Shown piece by piece: positions 1 to 8,443 of a stretch of DNA of 64,000 bases. The translations under genes and the position numbers were made by a program. Position 1 is the first letter of the stretch. Each line of letters starts with the position of its first letter. Origin of the DNA: CAZEHS01 sp964649745 (GTDB lineage Bacteria; Bacillota; Clostridia; Peptostreptococcales; Acidaminobacteraceae); the NCBI GenBank assembly GCA_964649745.1, contig CAZYQI010000007.1, forward strand, positions 1-64,000. The letters run 5' to 3'. Under the pieces are notes generated by a model. That model was given only the letters and a program-made list of their open reading frames with translations. It made no database searches and was not told the origin of the DNA.

Positions 1-143
1 TTATTGCTGTATTTTTAATGTCCGTTTTTGCTGTATCTTATTGTACCGCTAACATGATTTGAAGAGCCTTTTTCAGAAACACAGGATTAGACCCCGCACT
101 GTCGGGAAATTTTGATGACACACCTTTGTAATAGCGGGGGCTT

Positions 144-2135
144 ATGAAGAGGAGAAAACGGAGCGTGTTTCTTACGGTGATTCTGATTGCCGGGGTTGTT
201 GGAATCATGGCGCTGAATACGCAGTTGAAATATAATCTGAGCTTGAGGGATTATATCTATTACAACAGCGAAATGAATCTCTCGGTGGATGGCATCGTGG
301 GGGAGCGGGCACTGCTGGTGGGGGTGTATGACGAAGCACCCATGACTTTTTTGAACCGGTTTAACGATTACAATGCAGGCATTATCGTGGATTACATTTC
401 ACAGATTGCCATCGAAATCAGAAACGATATCCACCTTAAGGTGCTGCAAAAAGAAGATGTGCTGAAGGCTCTGGAAAAGGGCGACGTGGATGTCTCGGTC
501 GTTAAGCGGACGAAAGAGATTGAAGAGCGGTTTGACCTCACACAAACCTTGTGTGTGACCAAGGGCAGGATTCTCGTAAAGGCCAGCGGGGAGTTCAAAG
601 GCGTTGATGACCTTCGAGGGAAGACGCTTGTTGCGCTTTCAAGTGACAATTCCTATGGCAGGATTAAGGCCTTTTTTGACCCCTATGGGGATATCCAGAT
701 TGTTGAAGTGGAGAATATCTACCAGTGCTTCGCGCTGATCGGCAATAATCTGGCTGTGGGCTTCGTCGGCGACGATATGGAAGCGGCACACTTTTTAAAT
801 GTGACCAATCGCGAGGCCAGCTTCAAGTTTCTTAAACCGGTGCTGTACGCCGAAGAAATCACCCTGGCGGTTCCCAAGGGCAATACAAAGCTTGTCAATA
901 TTTTGAACAAGGCGATTCTTGAACTGAAGAAGAAGAACCTTATTGCACAGACGCAGTTTAAATGGCTAGGTGATTTTGAAAGCGACAGTATGGACTTGAG
1001 AAAGTTGAAACTTGCCTACAAAGTGCTGCTAGCGGTTTCCTCGATCATCCTCTTATTTTCCGTCTGGAACTATGTCATCACGCAGAAGGTCAATACCAAG
1101 ACCCGGGAGCTTTCCGAAAGCAAGGAGAAGCTGCGGTTGATTATTGACACCATGCAGAGCGGCATCATAGTGATTGAAAACCATTCCGTCATCGTGGAAT
1201 GCAATGATACCATCAAACGACTGCTGGGGATTGAGAAAGATCAGCTTATCGGCAGAAACTACAACAACATTGAGGCCCTGAAGCCCTTCATGGAAGAAGA
1301 AAACATGAATCGGGTCTTTAATCTGGGAAGTGCATATTACTATGTGACTAAGCAGCCCTTTTCCGGGAGTAAGATCCTGATTGTCATTGAGGACTACACC
1401 GAGAAGTATACCCATGAAATGCGGCTGAGGCAGGAGTCCAAGATGATTGCTGTAGGCCAGCTGTCCGCAGGTCTGGCCCACGAGATACGGAATCCCCTGG
1501 GTCTTATCAAAAGCTACATCTACGTCATCGACAAGTACTGCAGGGATGAAATCGGCCAGCATGCGATATCCGTCATTAACGATTCCGTGGGTCGCATCAA
1601 TAAGCTTATCGAAAACCTGCTCCGGTTCTCAAAGCTTTCCAATGACGATTCAAAGCTAGTGGATATGGAAAGCCTTCTGCAGGACATACTTGCCCTTGAA
1701 GGAAAGAGCTTTGAACTCAGCGGAATCCGTGTCATCAGCCAGGTTTCGGGGGATAACAGGAAAACTGCGGTGGTCAATGAAGACATCCTGAAGATGATCC
1801 TGCTTAACCTGCTCAACAACAGCATCGACTCCTTCAAAGGCCTACAGAGAGAGGATAAAACCATTGAAATCGGCGTGGAGGTGGCAGAGACGCAGCTGAC
1901 GATCCGTATAAGAGACAACGGCTGCGGCATCGAAAAGGAGATCCAGGAGAACATTTTCAATCCCTTCTATTCGACAAAAGAAACCGGAACGGGTCTGGGA
2001 CTGTATATCATCGGCACTGAAATCGCCAACTGCGGAGGATCCGTCATGGTTGACAGCGATTTGGGCGAAGGCACGGTATTCACGATTCTGCTTCCGATCA
2101 AGGAGAGAGACCATGGTCAGCAAAAAGGGGTATAG
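144..2135 (+). CDS. Sensor histidine kinase with extracytoplasmic solute-binding sensor domain
   Basis: Membrane histidine kinase that probably senses a small solute and phosphorylates the regulator encoded next to it. In order: an N-terminal membrane segment (residues 8-23), a periplasmic-type family 3 solute-binding domain (about 50-275), a second membrane segment (about 293-313), a PAS domain (about 330-425), a HisKA region with the phospho-accepting His446 in GLAHEIRNP, and a HATPase domain with the N box (LLNLLNNSIDS), G1 box (DNGCGIE) and G2 box (TGTGLGLY). The start is ATG after GCGGGGG. The last 23 bases overlap the regulator gene, so the two are translationally coupled. Position next to a TRAP transporter suggests that the ligand is the transported carboxylate or a related compound. 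The architecture is clear; the ligand is inferred. Confidence 0.93.
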   Translation: MKRRKRSVFLTVILIAGVVGIMALNTQLKYNLSLRDYIYYNSEMNLSVDGIVGERALLVGVYDEAPMTFLNRFNDYNAGIIVDYISQIAIEIRNDIHLKVLQKEDVLKALEKGDVDVSVVKRTKEIEERFDLTQTLCVTKGRILVKASGEFKGVDDLRGKTLVALSSDNSYGRIKAFFDPYGDIQIVEVENIYQCFALIGNNLAVGFVGDDMEAAHFLNVTNREASFKFLKPVLYAEEITLAVPKGNTKLVNILNKAILELKKKNLIAQTQFKWLGDFESDSMDLRKLKLAYKVLLAVSSIILLFSVWNYVITQKVNTKTRELSESKEKLRLIIDTMQSGIIVIENHSVIVECNDTIKRLLGIEKDQLIGRNYNNIEALKPFMEEENMNRVFNLGSAYYYVTKQPFSGSKILIVIEDYTEKYTHEMRLRQESKMIAVGQLSAGLAHEIRNPLGLIKSYIYVIDKYCRDEIGQHAISVINDSVGRINKLIENLLRFSKLSNDDSKLVDMESLLQDILALEGKSFELSGIRVISQVSGDNRKTAVVNEDILKMILLNLLNNSIDSFKGLQREDKTIEIGVEVAETQLTIRIRDNGCGIEKEIQENIFNPFYSTKETGTGLGLYIIGTEIANCGGSVMVDSDLGEGTVFTILLPIKERDHGQQKGV

Positions 2136-3492
2136 GATTCTCATAGTGGATGATGAAATCGAGTATCAGAAGGTGCTGTCGATTATTCTCAGCGGTGAAG
2201 GCTATGAGATTGCCACCTGCTCCAACGGCAATGAAGCCCTTGCCTACATAGAGGGAAACCTTGTGGATCTGGTGCTGACGGATCTGAAGATGCCGGTTAT
2301 GGATGGTGTTGAGCTTATACGCCGTATCAAGGAACGGCATGAGGAGATCGACGTCATTGTGATGACGGCATTCGGCAGCATTGAAAGCGCCGTGGACTCC
2401 ATCAAATACGGGGCTGTGGACTATTTCGTGAAAAGCGGGGAGTTGAACGAGCTGGTCATGAAGGTTGACCGGTTGGCGAAAATCTACCGCCTGGAGCGAC
2501 GAAGCTCGGCACTTCTGGAAAAGCAGAATGATACGGAAATATTCATGAACTCCAAAAGCGAAGCCTATCTCAAGCTGCTGGAGATGTGCAGAAGAACTGC
2601 GGACACCGGTATCAACATCTTGCTTCTGGGGGAATCCGGAGTGGGCAAGGAGATTATCGCCAATCATATCCACCGGCTCAGCGGACGTATCCAGGAGCCC
2701 TTTGTCCCGGTGAACTGCCAGGTGTTTCCAGAGGGTGTAATCGAATCCGAGCTTTTCGGCCACGAAAAAGGGGCGTTCACCGGCGCCGCTGTGTCTCGGA
2801 TCGGCAAATTCGAACAGGCCAACTATGGTACGCTCTTCCTTGATGAAATCGGCGATTTGCCGGTAGCGACACAGGGCAAGCTCCTGAGGGCCATAGAAAG
2901 CAGAAAAATCGAGCGGCTGGGAAGCAATAAGTCCATCAGCCTTGATGTGAAATTTATTTCAGCCACCAATAAGAATCTGGACGGACAGGTCAAAACCGGT
3001 GATTTTCGGGAAGACCTGCTATACCGGATCAACACCCTGACACTGAAAATCCCGCCACTCCGGGAGCGCCGGGAGGACCTGCCTGCCCTGATTGATTTCT
3101 TCATTCGGAGGGTCGCCGCTGAGCAGAAGAAAAGGATCTCACAGGTAGACGAGGAGGTCATGTCGTTCCTGCTCCGCTACGATTATCCGGGAAATATCCG
3201 GGAACTCAAGAATATTGTCGAACGCATGATTGCGCTGAGCAGGGACGGCATTGTTACGGTCAACGAGATCCTGATGCCGGTGAAATCCGGTGAAAAGCAG
3301 CATGAACATTACAGCTACGCGCCAAAGACCCTGAAGAACGCCAGGGCTGATTTCGAAAGACGGCTCATATCCAGTGCACTTAAGAACAATTCGGGGAATG
3401 TGGCCAAAACGGCAAAGGAGCTGGATATCAGCACAAGGCAGCTTTGGAACAAGATCAGCGAGTACCGAATCGACTGCAAAAACTGTGAATAA
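2113..3492 (+). CDS. NtrC-family sigma-54-dependent response regulator
   Basis: Cytoplasmic transcription activator, phosphorylated by the kinase upstream, that drives sigma-54 promoters. An N-terminal receiver domain has the acidic pair Asp13/Asp14 and phospho-acceptor Asp57 (LTDLKMP). The central AAA+ domain has Walker A GESGVGKE, the sigma-54 contact loop GAFTGA, Walker B GTLFLDEIGD and the R-finger region. A Fis-type helix-turn-helix (NVAKTAKELDISTRQLWNKI) ends the protein. The start chosen is the ATG at 2113 behind AAGGAGAGAG, because it begins right at the receiver fold; the frame is open further upstream inside the kinase gene. A -24/-12 promoter 120 bp downstream of the gene fits control of the TRAP operon, as in DctB/DctD systems. 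Confidence 0.94.
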   Translation: MVSKKGYRILIVDDEIEYQKVLSIILSGEGYEIATCSNGNEALAYIEGNLVDLVLTDLKMPVMDGVELIRRIKERHEEIDVIVMTAFGSIESAVDSIKYGAVDYFVKSGELNELVMKVDRLAKIYRLERRSSALLEKQNDTEIFMNSKSEAYLKLLEMCRRTADTGINILLLGESGVGKEIIANHIHRLSGRIQEPFVPVNCQVFPEGVIESELFGHEKGAFTGAAVSRIGKFEQANYGTLFLDEIGDLPVATQGKLLRAIESRKIERLGSNKSISLDVKFISATNKNLDGQVKTGDFREDLLYRINTLTLKIPPLRERREDLPALIDFFIRRVAAEQKKRISQVDEEVMSFLLRYDYPGNIRELKNIVERMIALSRDGIVTVNEILMPVKSGEKQHEHYSYAPKTLKNARADFERRLISSALKNNSGNVAKTAKELDISTRQLWNKISEYRIDCKNCE

Positions 3493-3510
3493 AACTTCAG
3501 CATGACATGA

Positions 3511-3540
3511 ATGCGCGAAATATATTTCGCGCATTTTTTT
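3511..3540 (+). terminator. Perfect palindrome plus T-run; terminator or enhancer site
   Basis: Positions 3511-3534 form a perfect 24-bp palindrome beginning ATGCGCGAAA, followed directly by seven T residues. It reads as a Rho-independent terminator for the regulator gene. It also lies about 90 bp upstream of the sigma-54 promoter at 3613, the usual distance for an upstream activating sequence, so it may serve both roles. Confidence 0.6.
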
Positions 3541-3567
3541 GGGAAAAGACAACTTCACCATGCCTTT

Positions 3568-3582
3568 GCCCTAAAACAGGGC
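3568..3582. promoter_or_regulatory. Possible activator-binding dyad
   Basis: A short inverted repeat, GCCCT-AAAAC-AGGGC, lies between the palindrome at 3511 and the -24 element at 3613. It could be a second binding site for the NtrC-type activator. The arms are only 5 bp, so this is weak. Confidence 0.3.
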
Positions 3583-3612
3583 TTCACAGAGGTTTGAAAA
3601 GTGGGTTTGGAG

Positions 3613-3630
3613 TTGGCACGGCTGTTGCAA
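3613..3630 (+). promoter_or_regulatory. Sigma-54 (-24/-12) promoter of the TRAP operon
   Basis: TTGGCACG-GCTG-TTGCAA matches the RpoN consensus TTGGCACG-N4-TTGC at all invariant bases, including the GG and GC spaced by 10 bp. It sits about 70 bp upstream of the start of dctP and directly follows the gene for an NtrC-type activator. Confidence 0.88.
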
Positions 3631-3698
3631 TGTATGAAAGATGTGGCCGTATAGCAGTGGCGGCCATAATTCCGGTAAAGAGAGAAAGGACGTGGCGT

Positions 3699-4754
3699 AT
3701 GAAAGCCAAAAAAGTGTTGATGCTGTTGATGTCGGCGGTTCTGGTAGTCGGTATGCTTCCAGGATGCACAAAAAAAGAAGAGACGGCTTCTACAACGGCT
3801 CCTGGAGCGGCTCCGGCAGCATCCAGCGAACCAATTGTGATTAAGATCGGCCATACCGATTCTTCCCAACGTTCCACACACAAATGGAGCGTAGCCCTTG
3901 GGGATTATTTGGAGAAGAACGCTCCCGGGCGGTTTAAGGTGGAAGTGTACCCCGACGGCCAACTGGGTGATACACCGGACCTGGTATCCGGCATCAAAAT
4001 CGGCACGGTGACCATGATGTTCGACCTGTCCTCCGTCATTACCTCCGCATCGGGACCTGCATCGACCTGCATCGATCTGCCTTATCTGTATCCATCCTTC
4101 GAAGCCTGGGAGAAGGGAACCTTCGAGAACGGCGGCCTTGAGCTGTTCAACGAAACCCTGAAGGATTCCGGCTACTACTGTGTTGACATGTACTACAACG
4201 GAATGCGCCAGGTCATCAGCCGGGACAAGGTTTATCATAACCAAGCTGACCTGAAGGGGCATAAAATCCGCATCGCACAGAATGACCTTAACATCAAAAT
4301 ATGGGAAGCCATGGGAGCCAATCCTACACCCATGGCATGGGGCGAAGTTGTAACGTCGCTATCACAGGGACAGATCAACGCCCTTGACCACTCCCTGGGC
4401 GTATTCAACGATTTCAACCTTCATGAAATCGCACCCTATATTACCCTCACCAATCACGCAAGCTCGCCGTTTCCTATCATCACGTCGCGGCAGTGGATTG
4501 AGTCCCTGAATCCGGAAGACCGCAAGGTGCTGGAAGCAGGCGTGAAGGATATGGCCAAGCAGCAGCGGGCTGAGGAATTCGCCAAAGAAAAGGGTTACAT
4601 CGAGCGCTTCAAGAGCGAAGGTGCTGAGGTGTACGAGCTGACTCCGGACGAACTGGCGGCCTTCGAGAAAGCGGTTCAGCCGGTCTATGACCAGCAGCGT
4701 AAAGTCGTCGGTGACGCCATGGTCGACAAGTGGCTGAACACCCGCCCTAAGTAA
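3699..4754 (+). CDS. dctP: TRAP transporter substrate-binding lipoprotein, DctP family
   Basis: Extracytoplasmic solute receptor that delivers a carboxylate-type substrate to the DctQ/DctM membrane subunits. The protein (about 351 residues) has a lipoprotein signal: KAKK, a hydrophobic stretch, then lipobox LPGC, followed by a Ser/Thr/Ala/Pro-rich linker. The DctP fold is indicated by IRIAQND, NPTPMAWGEVVTSLSQGQINALD and the conserved arginine in NGMRQVISR, which in characterised DctP proteins contacts the substrate carboxylate. The start chosen is the ATG at 3699, preceded by GAGAAAGGA. Transcription is probably from the sigma-54 promoter at 3613 and under the upstream two-component system. 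The substrate is not predictable. Confidence 0.93.
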   Translation: MKAKKVLMLLMSAVLVVGMLPGCTKKEETASTTAPGAAPAASSEPIVIKIGHTDSSQRSTHKWSVALGDYLEKNAPGRFKVEVYPDGQLGDTPDLVSGIKIGTVTMMFDLSSVITSASGPASTCIDLPYLYPSFEAWEKGTFENGGLELFNETLKDSGYYCVDMYYNGMRQVISRDKVYHNQADLKGHKIRIAQNDLNIKIWEAMGANPTPMAWGEVVTSLSQGQINALDHSLGVFNDFNLHEIAPYITLTNHASSPFPIITSRQWIESLNPEDRKVLEAGVKDMAKQQRAEEFAKEKGYIERFKSEGAEVYELTPDELAAFEKAVQPVYDQQRKVVGDAMVDKWLNTRPK

Positions 4755-4774
4755 GTGGCAACGGTTTTTTAAGC

Positions 4775-4820
4775 ATACCCGGTATTGTGCAGAATCATTC
4801 CCCCACATGATGCCGGGTAT
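4775..4820 (+). terminator. Intercistronic hairpin between dctP and dctQ
   Basis: The arms 4775-4789 and 4806-4820 (core ATACCCGG / CCGGGTAT) pair around a C-rich loop and are followed by TGTTTT. A partial terminator or mRNA-stabilising hairpin here would give more binding protein than membrane subunits. Confidence 0.6.
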
Positions 4821-4863
4821 TGTTTTGACTCTGGAAAGGAGGACATTGCCCTGATCAAGGGTG

Positions 4864-5364
4864 ATGAGCATTATGAATTCAAAAATCATAAACACGATTA
4901 ACAAGATAGAAGACACCTGCCTGATTGCCATGTTTGCCGGAATGGTAGGCATCATATTCTTTCAGGTCATCATGCGATACGTTTTCAACGACTCGCTATC
5001 GTGGTCTGAAGAGTTGGGTAAGTTCCTCTTCGTATGGGTATCCTGGTTGGGCATATCCATTGGTCACAGAAGAAACGAGCATATTCGGATAACGCTCCTG
5101 GTAGATAAGCTGCCATACAAGTTCAACCGTCTGGCGGAGGCCTTTTGCGAACTGATTCTTATTTTGATATGTGGGATAACGCTGTATTACGGCGTTATCA
5201 TGATGCAGATCCAGATCAACGTACCCTATGCCGGGATCAAAATAAGCACAGCCTGGGGATACCTGTCTCTTGTCCTTGGCTGCTCGCTTTTCATTCTTAG
5301 AGCGGTCATCAATTTCGGCGAAGCCATTAAGGCGTCGACCGTACTTTCGAGAAAGGGGGCTTGA
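4864..5364 (+). CDS. dctQ: TRAP transporter small permease subunit, DctQ family
   Basis: Small four-helix membrane subunit that pairs with DctM. Family features include the hydrophobic first helix followed by IMRYVFNDSLSWSEELGKFLFVWVSWLG, the DctQ signature region, and two further helices near residues 87-107 and 125-145. The start is uncertain: GTG 4861, ATG 4864 or ATG 4873 all lie downstream of AAGGAGG at 4836; the one at 4873 (MNSKII) begins like other DctQ proteins. It is followed three bases later by dctM. Confidence 0.9.
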   Translation: MSIMNSKIINTINKIEDTCLIAMFAGMVGIIFFQVIMRYVFNDSLSWSEELGKFLFVWVSWLGISIGHRRNEHIRITLLVDKLPYKFNRLAEAFCELILILICGITLYYGVIMMQIQINVPYAGIKISTAWGYLSLVLGCSLFILRAVINFGEAIKASTVLSRKGA

Positions 5365-5367
5365 CCA

Positions 5368-6684
5368 ATGGCGGTTGCAATCCTCTTTATCGCCCTGTTC
5401 GTCTTGCTTCTAATAGGCGTACCCGTGGGCTTTGCCATCGGAGGGGCGACCATGGTCGCCATGCTGACGGCATCGGACCTCAATATGGCAATCAACGCAC
5501 AATACTGCTATAGCGGCATCTTTTCGTTCACAGTTATGGCGATTCCGTTTTTTATGCTGGCCGGCCTTATCATGTCAACCGGAGGCATTGCTCGGAGAAT
5601 CGTCAATTTTGCATCAACGCTGATCAGCTTCGTTAACGGCGCCATAGGCTGTGTTGCAGTTATTTCCTGTATGTTTTTCGGGGCCCTTTCCGGCTCGGGG
5701 ATGGCCACCACCTCCGCCATCGGAGGGATGATGATTCCCGAAATGAAGAAGAAGGGCTATGACCCGGCGTATGCGGCGACCATCGTGTGCTTCGGGGGAA
5801 TTGTTGGACCTATTATTCCGCCAAGCCTATCCTTTGTGCTCTATGGCGCCTCCACTGGGGTTTCCATTTCCCAGCTGTTCCTGGCGGGCATTCTCCCAGG
5901 AATACTCATCGGCATTTGCTTTGTCATCGCCAATATCGTCATATGCACCATCACCAAGACAGATCTTGTCAAGGAGAAACGGGCAGCATCGGACGAGAAG
6001 GTCCCCCTTGCCCAAGCCATGAAATACCGGCTTGGAGAAATCGGCAGGAGTGGGAAGGACGGTTTCTGGGCGCTGCTCTCTCCGGTGATCATTCTGGGAG
6101 GCATCTACACCGGTGTTTTCACACCGACGGAGGCCGCCTGTATTTCCGTAGTGTATTCCATCATCATCAGTATTTTTGTCTATAAGGACATGACCTTCAC
6201 CGATCTCAAGCAGGTTTTGCTTGATACAGCGGTGCTGAACGGCATCACATCCTTTCTGCTGGGCTATTCGACGGTCTTCTCTACGTTCATGACCTATGAA
6301 CGGGTTCCGGTCATGATCACGGAATTCCTGACCGGCGTGTCGGACAATCCGCTGATTGTTCTCTTCTTCATCAACCTGGTCCTGCTGGGGGTAGGTCTGT
6401 TCCTGGATACCGTTCCGGCGGTCATCGTCATGGCGCCCATGCTGCTGCCGACCGTAGAGGCTCTCCATGTGGACCCCATCCACTTCGGGGTGGTGATGGC
6501 GGTGAACCTAGCAATCGGTCTGTGTACGCCGCCCTATGGCTGCAACCTGTTTGTGGGGGCTGCCGTGGCCAAGATCAAGATGGAGCACATGTTTCCGTTC
6601 ATCTTGCCTCTTCTGGCCGTAGCGATTTTCGCGCTGATGATCATCACCTATGTGCCGTGGCTGTCGCTGGCATTCATCAAGTAA
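5368..6684 (+). CDS. dctM: TRAP transporter large permease subunit, DctM family
   Basis: Main membrane channel of the TRAP transporter, which uses an ion gradient rather than ATP. The 438-residue length is normal. It is almost wholly hydrophobic, with about 12 helices and the family stretches GVPVGFAIGGA, SGSGMATTSAIGGMMIPEM, GGIVGPIIPPS and FLDTVPAVIVMAPMLLP. The start is an ATG after AGAAAGGGGG. Third gene of the dctPQM unit, followed by a terminator. Confidence 0.95.
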   Translation: MAVAILFIALFVLLLIGVPVGFAIGGATMVAMLTASDLNMAINAQYCYSGIFSFTVMAIPFFMLAGLIMSTGGIARRIVNFASTLISFVNGAIGCVAVISCMFFGALSGSGMATTSAIGGMMIPEMKKKGYDPAYAATIVCFGGIVGPIIPPSLSFVLYGASTGVSISQLFLAGILPGILIGICFVIANIVICTITKTDLVKEKRAASDEKVPLAQAMKYRLGEIGRSGKDGFWALLSPVIILGGIYTGVFTPTEAACISVVYSIIISIFVYKDMTFTDLKQVLLDTAVLNGITSFLLGYSTVFSTFMTYERVPVMITEFLTGVSDNPLIVLFFINLVLLGVGLFLDTVPAVIVMAPMLLPTVEALHVDPIHFGVVMAVNLAIGLCTPPYGCNLFVGAAVAKIKMEHMFPFILPLLAVAIFALMIITYVPWLSLAFIK

Positions 6685-6705
6685 AAGGATTCGGGTGAAT
6701 TTAAG

Positions 6706-6745
6706 AAAGTGCTCTGTTAAGACCTTCGTCTACAGAGCACTTTTT
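6706..6745 (+). terminator. Terminator of the TRAP operon
   Basis: Inverted repeat AAAGTGCTCTGT / ACAGAGCACTTT around a short loop, with the right arm running into a T-run. Confidence 0.85.
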
Positions 6746-6868
6746 ACTTTGCCTATTGGTTAAATAACTTAATGATAGGGGGTTGCTCCTCGGATACAAT
6801 ACGAAAGATAAAATCCCTTCAGCCGTTACAGCATATGCCCTGTTGTTCTCCAGAGCTGCAAAATACCA

Positions 6869-6899
6869 TTGACATTAACGTAACGTAAAGGTTTATGAT
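6869..6899 (+). promoter_or_regulatory. MerR-type promoter with 19-bp spacer and operator dyad
   Basis: TTGACA (6869) and TATGAT (6894) are separated by 19 bp, the over-long spacing typical of promoters activated by MerR-family proteins. The spacer holds a 21-bp near-palindrome at 6872-6892 whose core is ACGTAACGT. It lies just upstream of a MerR-family gene, so autoregulation is likely. Confidence 0.8.
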
Positions 6900-6922
6900 G
6901 AAAGTGAAGGGAGGTGCCAGGA

Positions 6923-7681
6923 TTGGAATACACCGTACAAAAACTGGCCAGGCTTTCCGGTGTAAGCGCTCGGACGCTTCGGTACTATGATGAGCTGAAT
7001 CTCCTCAAGCCGGCGAGGATCAGCAGCTCGGGGTACCGCATCTATGGCGCGGCTCAGGTGGATCGTCTTCAACAGATTCTGTTTTTTAGGGAATTGGACG
7101 TTCCCCTTGAAACAATCCGTACCTTGCTGAGCGCGTCGGAATACAACGCTGCAGCAGCTCTGGAGGCGCATCGCTGCAGGCTGCTGGAAAAACGTGCGCA
7201 GCTGGATGTTCTGATTACCAACATAGAGAAGAGTATTGCCTTATCGGAAGGGAGAATCGCGATGACCGATGCTGAAAAATTTGAAGGCTTCAAGCAGAAG
7301 CTGGTGGAGGACAATGAAAAGAAATATGGAAGGGAAATACGAAACAAATACGGGGATCCGGTGGTGGATGCCTCAAATAAGAAGCTGATGGGGATGACTC
7401 CGACGGACCATGAAGCCTTTACACGTCTGACCGAAGAGCTGATGGCTGTTTTGTCACAGGCCATGGACACCGGAGATCCGGGGAGTGAGACGGCGCAAAA
7501 GGCTGCTGCATTGCACAAGGAGTGGCTGATGTTCCACTGGAACACGTACAGCCCAGAAGCCCATGGGGGGGTGGCCCAGATGTATGTGGAAGATGAACGG
7601 TTCCGGGCTCACTACGATGCAGCCCGCCCGGGGACCGCTGAATTCCTGCGGGATGCCATCCTGATATTCACCAAACGCTAA
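6923..7681 (+). CDS. MerR-family regulator with TipAS ligand-binding domain
   Basis: Transcription activator of the TipAL type. The N-terminal winged helix (about 1-70) has ARLSGVSARTLRYYDELNLLKP; a long coiled-coil helix follows (about 75-110). The C-terminal half matches the TipAS antibiotic-recognition domain (KKYG.EI..KYGD, then HKEWLMFHWNTYSPEAHGGVAQMYVEDERFRAHYD). The start chosen is the TTG at 6923, eight bases after AAGGGAGG; an in-frame GTG at 6914 overlaps that ribosome site. TipAL proteins bind cyclic thiopeptides or other hydrophobic molecules; the ligand here is unknown. It is probably autoregulated through the dyad at 6872. No clear target gene other than itself is adjacent. Confidence 0.9.
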   Translation: MEYTVQKLARLSGVSARTLRYYDELNLLKPARISSSGYRIYGAAQVDRLQQILFFRELDVPLETIRTLLSASEYNAAAALEAHRCRLLEKRAQLDVLITNIEKSIALSEGRIAMTDAEKFEGFKQKLVEDNEKKYGREIRNKYGDPVVDASNKKLMGMTPTDHEAFTRLTEELMAVLSQAMDTGDPGSETAQKAAALHKEWLMFHWNTYSPEAHGGVAQMYVEDERFRAHYDAARPGTAEFLRDAILIFTKR

Positions 7682-7705
7682 ACAGCTCGATTGGATCAAT
7701 GAAGA

Positions 7706-7749
7706 GGCCGCGTCATCCGTTTTTCAGCGAATGACGCGGCCATTTTTTT
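7706..7749 (+). terminator. Rho-independent terminator
   Basis: Strong GC-rich hairpin (GGCCGCGTCAT / ATGACGCGGCC) followed by seven T residues. It ends the merR transcript and lies between convergent genes. Confidence 0.9.
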
Positions 7750-7780
7750 AATCGGCTGTCGGTATGGTGTTGGAGTACCC

Positions 7781-8158
7781 CTAGAAAACATGTTCCGTTA
7801 CCACTTCCGCCCCAAAGGGCATCAGTGACAACTGCGCCAACTTGACGCTTTGTATGGCAAAGGGGATGCCAACAATGGTGACGGCGAAAAATGCTGCAGA
7901 AATCAGGTTCGCTACTGCCAGCTCCCAGCCGCAGAACAGGATCCACAAAATATTGGCAAGGGCACTGGTTGCCCCGAAAGGCCTGTATTCAATCTGTTTT
8001 CCAAAAGGAGCCAGTTGAAGTCCGGCCATTTTAAAGCACTGTATCCCCACGGGGATTCCAATCAGGGTTATGCTGAACAGGATTCCCCATAAAGTCCAGA
8101 GTAGGGCATGGAGCAATCCGCCGAATATGAACCAGATTAAATTTCCTAAAAGTCTCAT
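7781..8158 (-). CDS. YccF domain inner membrane protein
   Basis: Small integral membrane protein of unknown function. The 125 residues contain two copies of the YccF (DUF307) repeat, each a hydrophobic helix followed by IGIPVGIQCFKMAGLQLAPFGK and IVGIPFAIQSVKLAQLSLMPFG. The family is widespread. The gene stands alone, convergent to the merR gene. Confidence 0.88.
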   Translation of the reverse strand: MRLLGNLIWFIFGGLLHALLWTLWGILFSITLIGIPVGIQCFKMAGLQLAPFGKQIEYRPFGATSALANILWILFCGWELAVANLISAAFFAVTIVGIPFAIQSVKLAQLSLMPFGAEVVTEHVF

Positions 8159-8443
8159 GTTAATAGTCCTCCGTCACTGTTCTTAATTCAGTGTATCATG
8201 GGGAACATACAGACTTTTGGAGGATTCGATTTCGGATTTCTTAAGATTATGTGGTCTGGAATTTCATTGTGGGGCAATCTCACTAGCAAAGTTCCATTTG
8301 TTCCTGCGCTATTTTTGAATTTTTTATTAAGATATTCTCAAACGCTTTTAAAACTTTTTTATAATGGGTCTTGATATTAATTTTTAATGGTCATATCCTT
8401 TGTTTCAAGGATATCCTTTAACAACTTTAAAGGAGTGAAAAAA

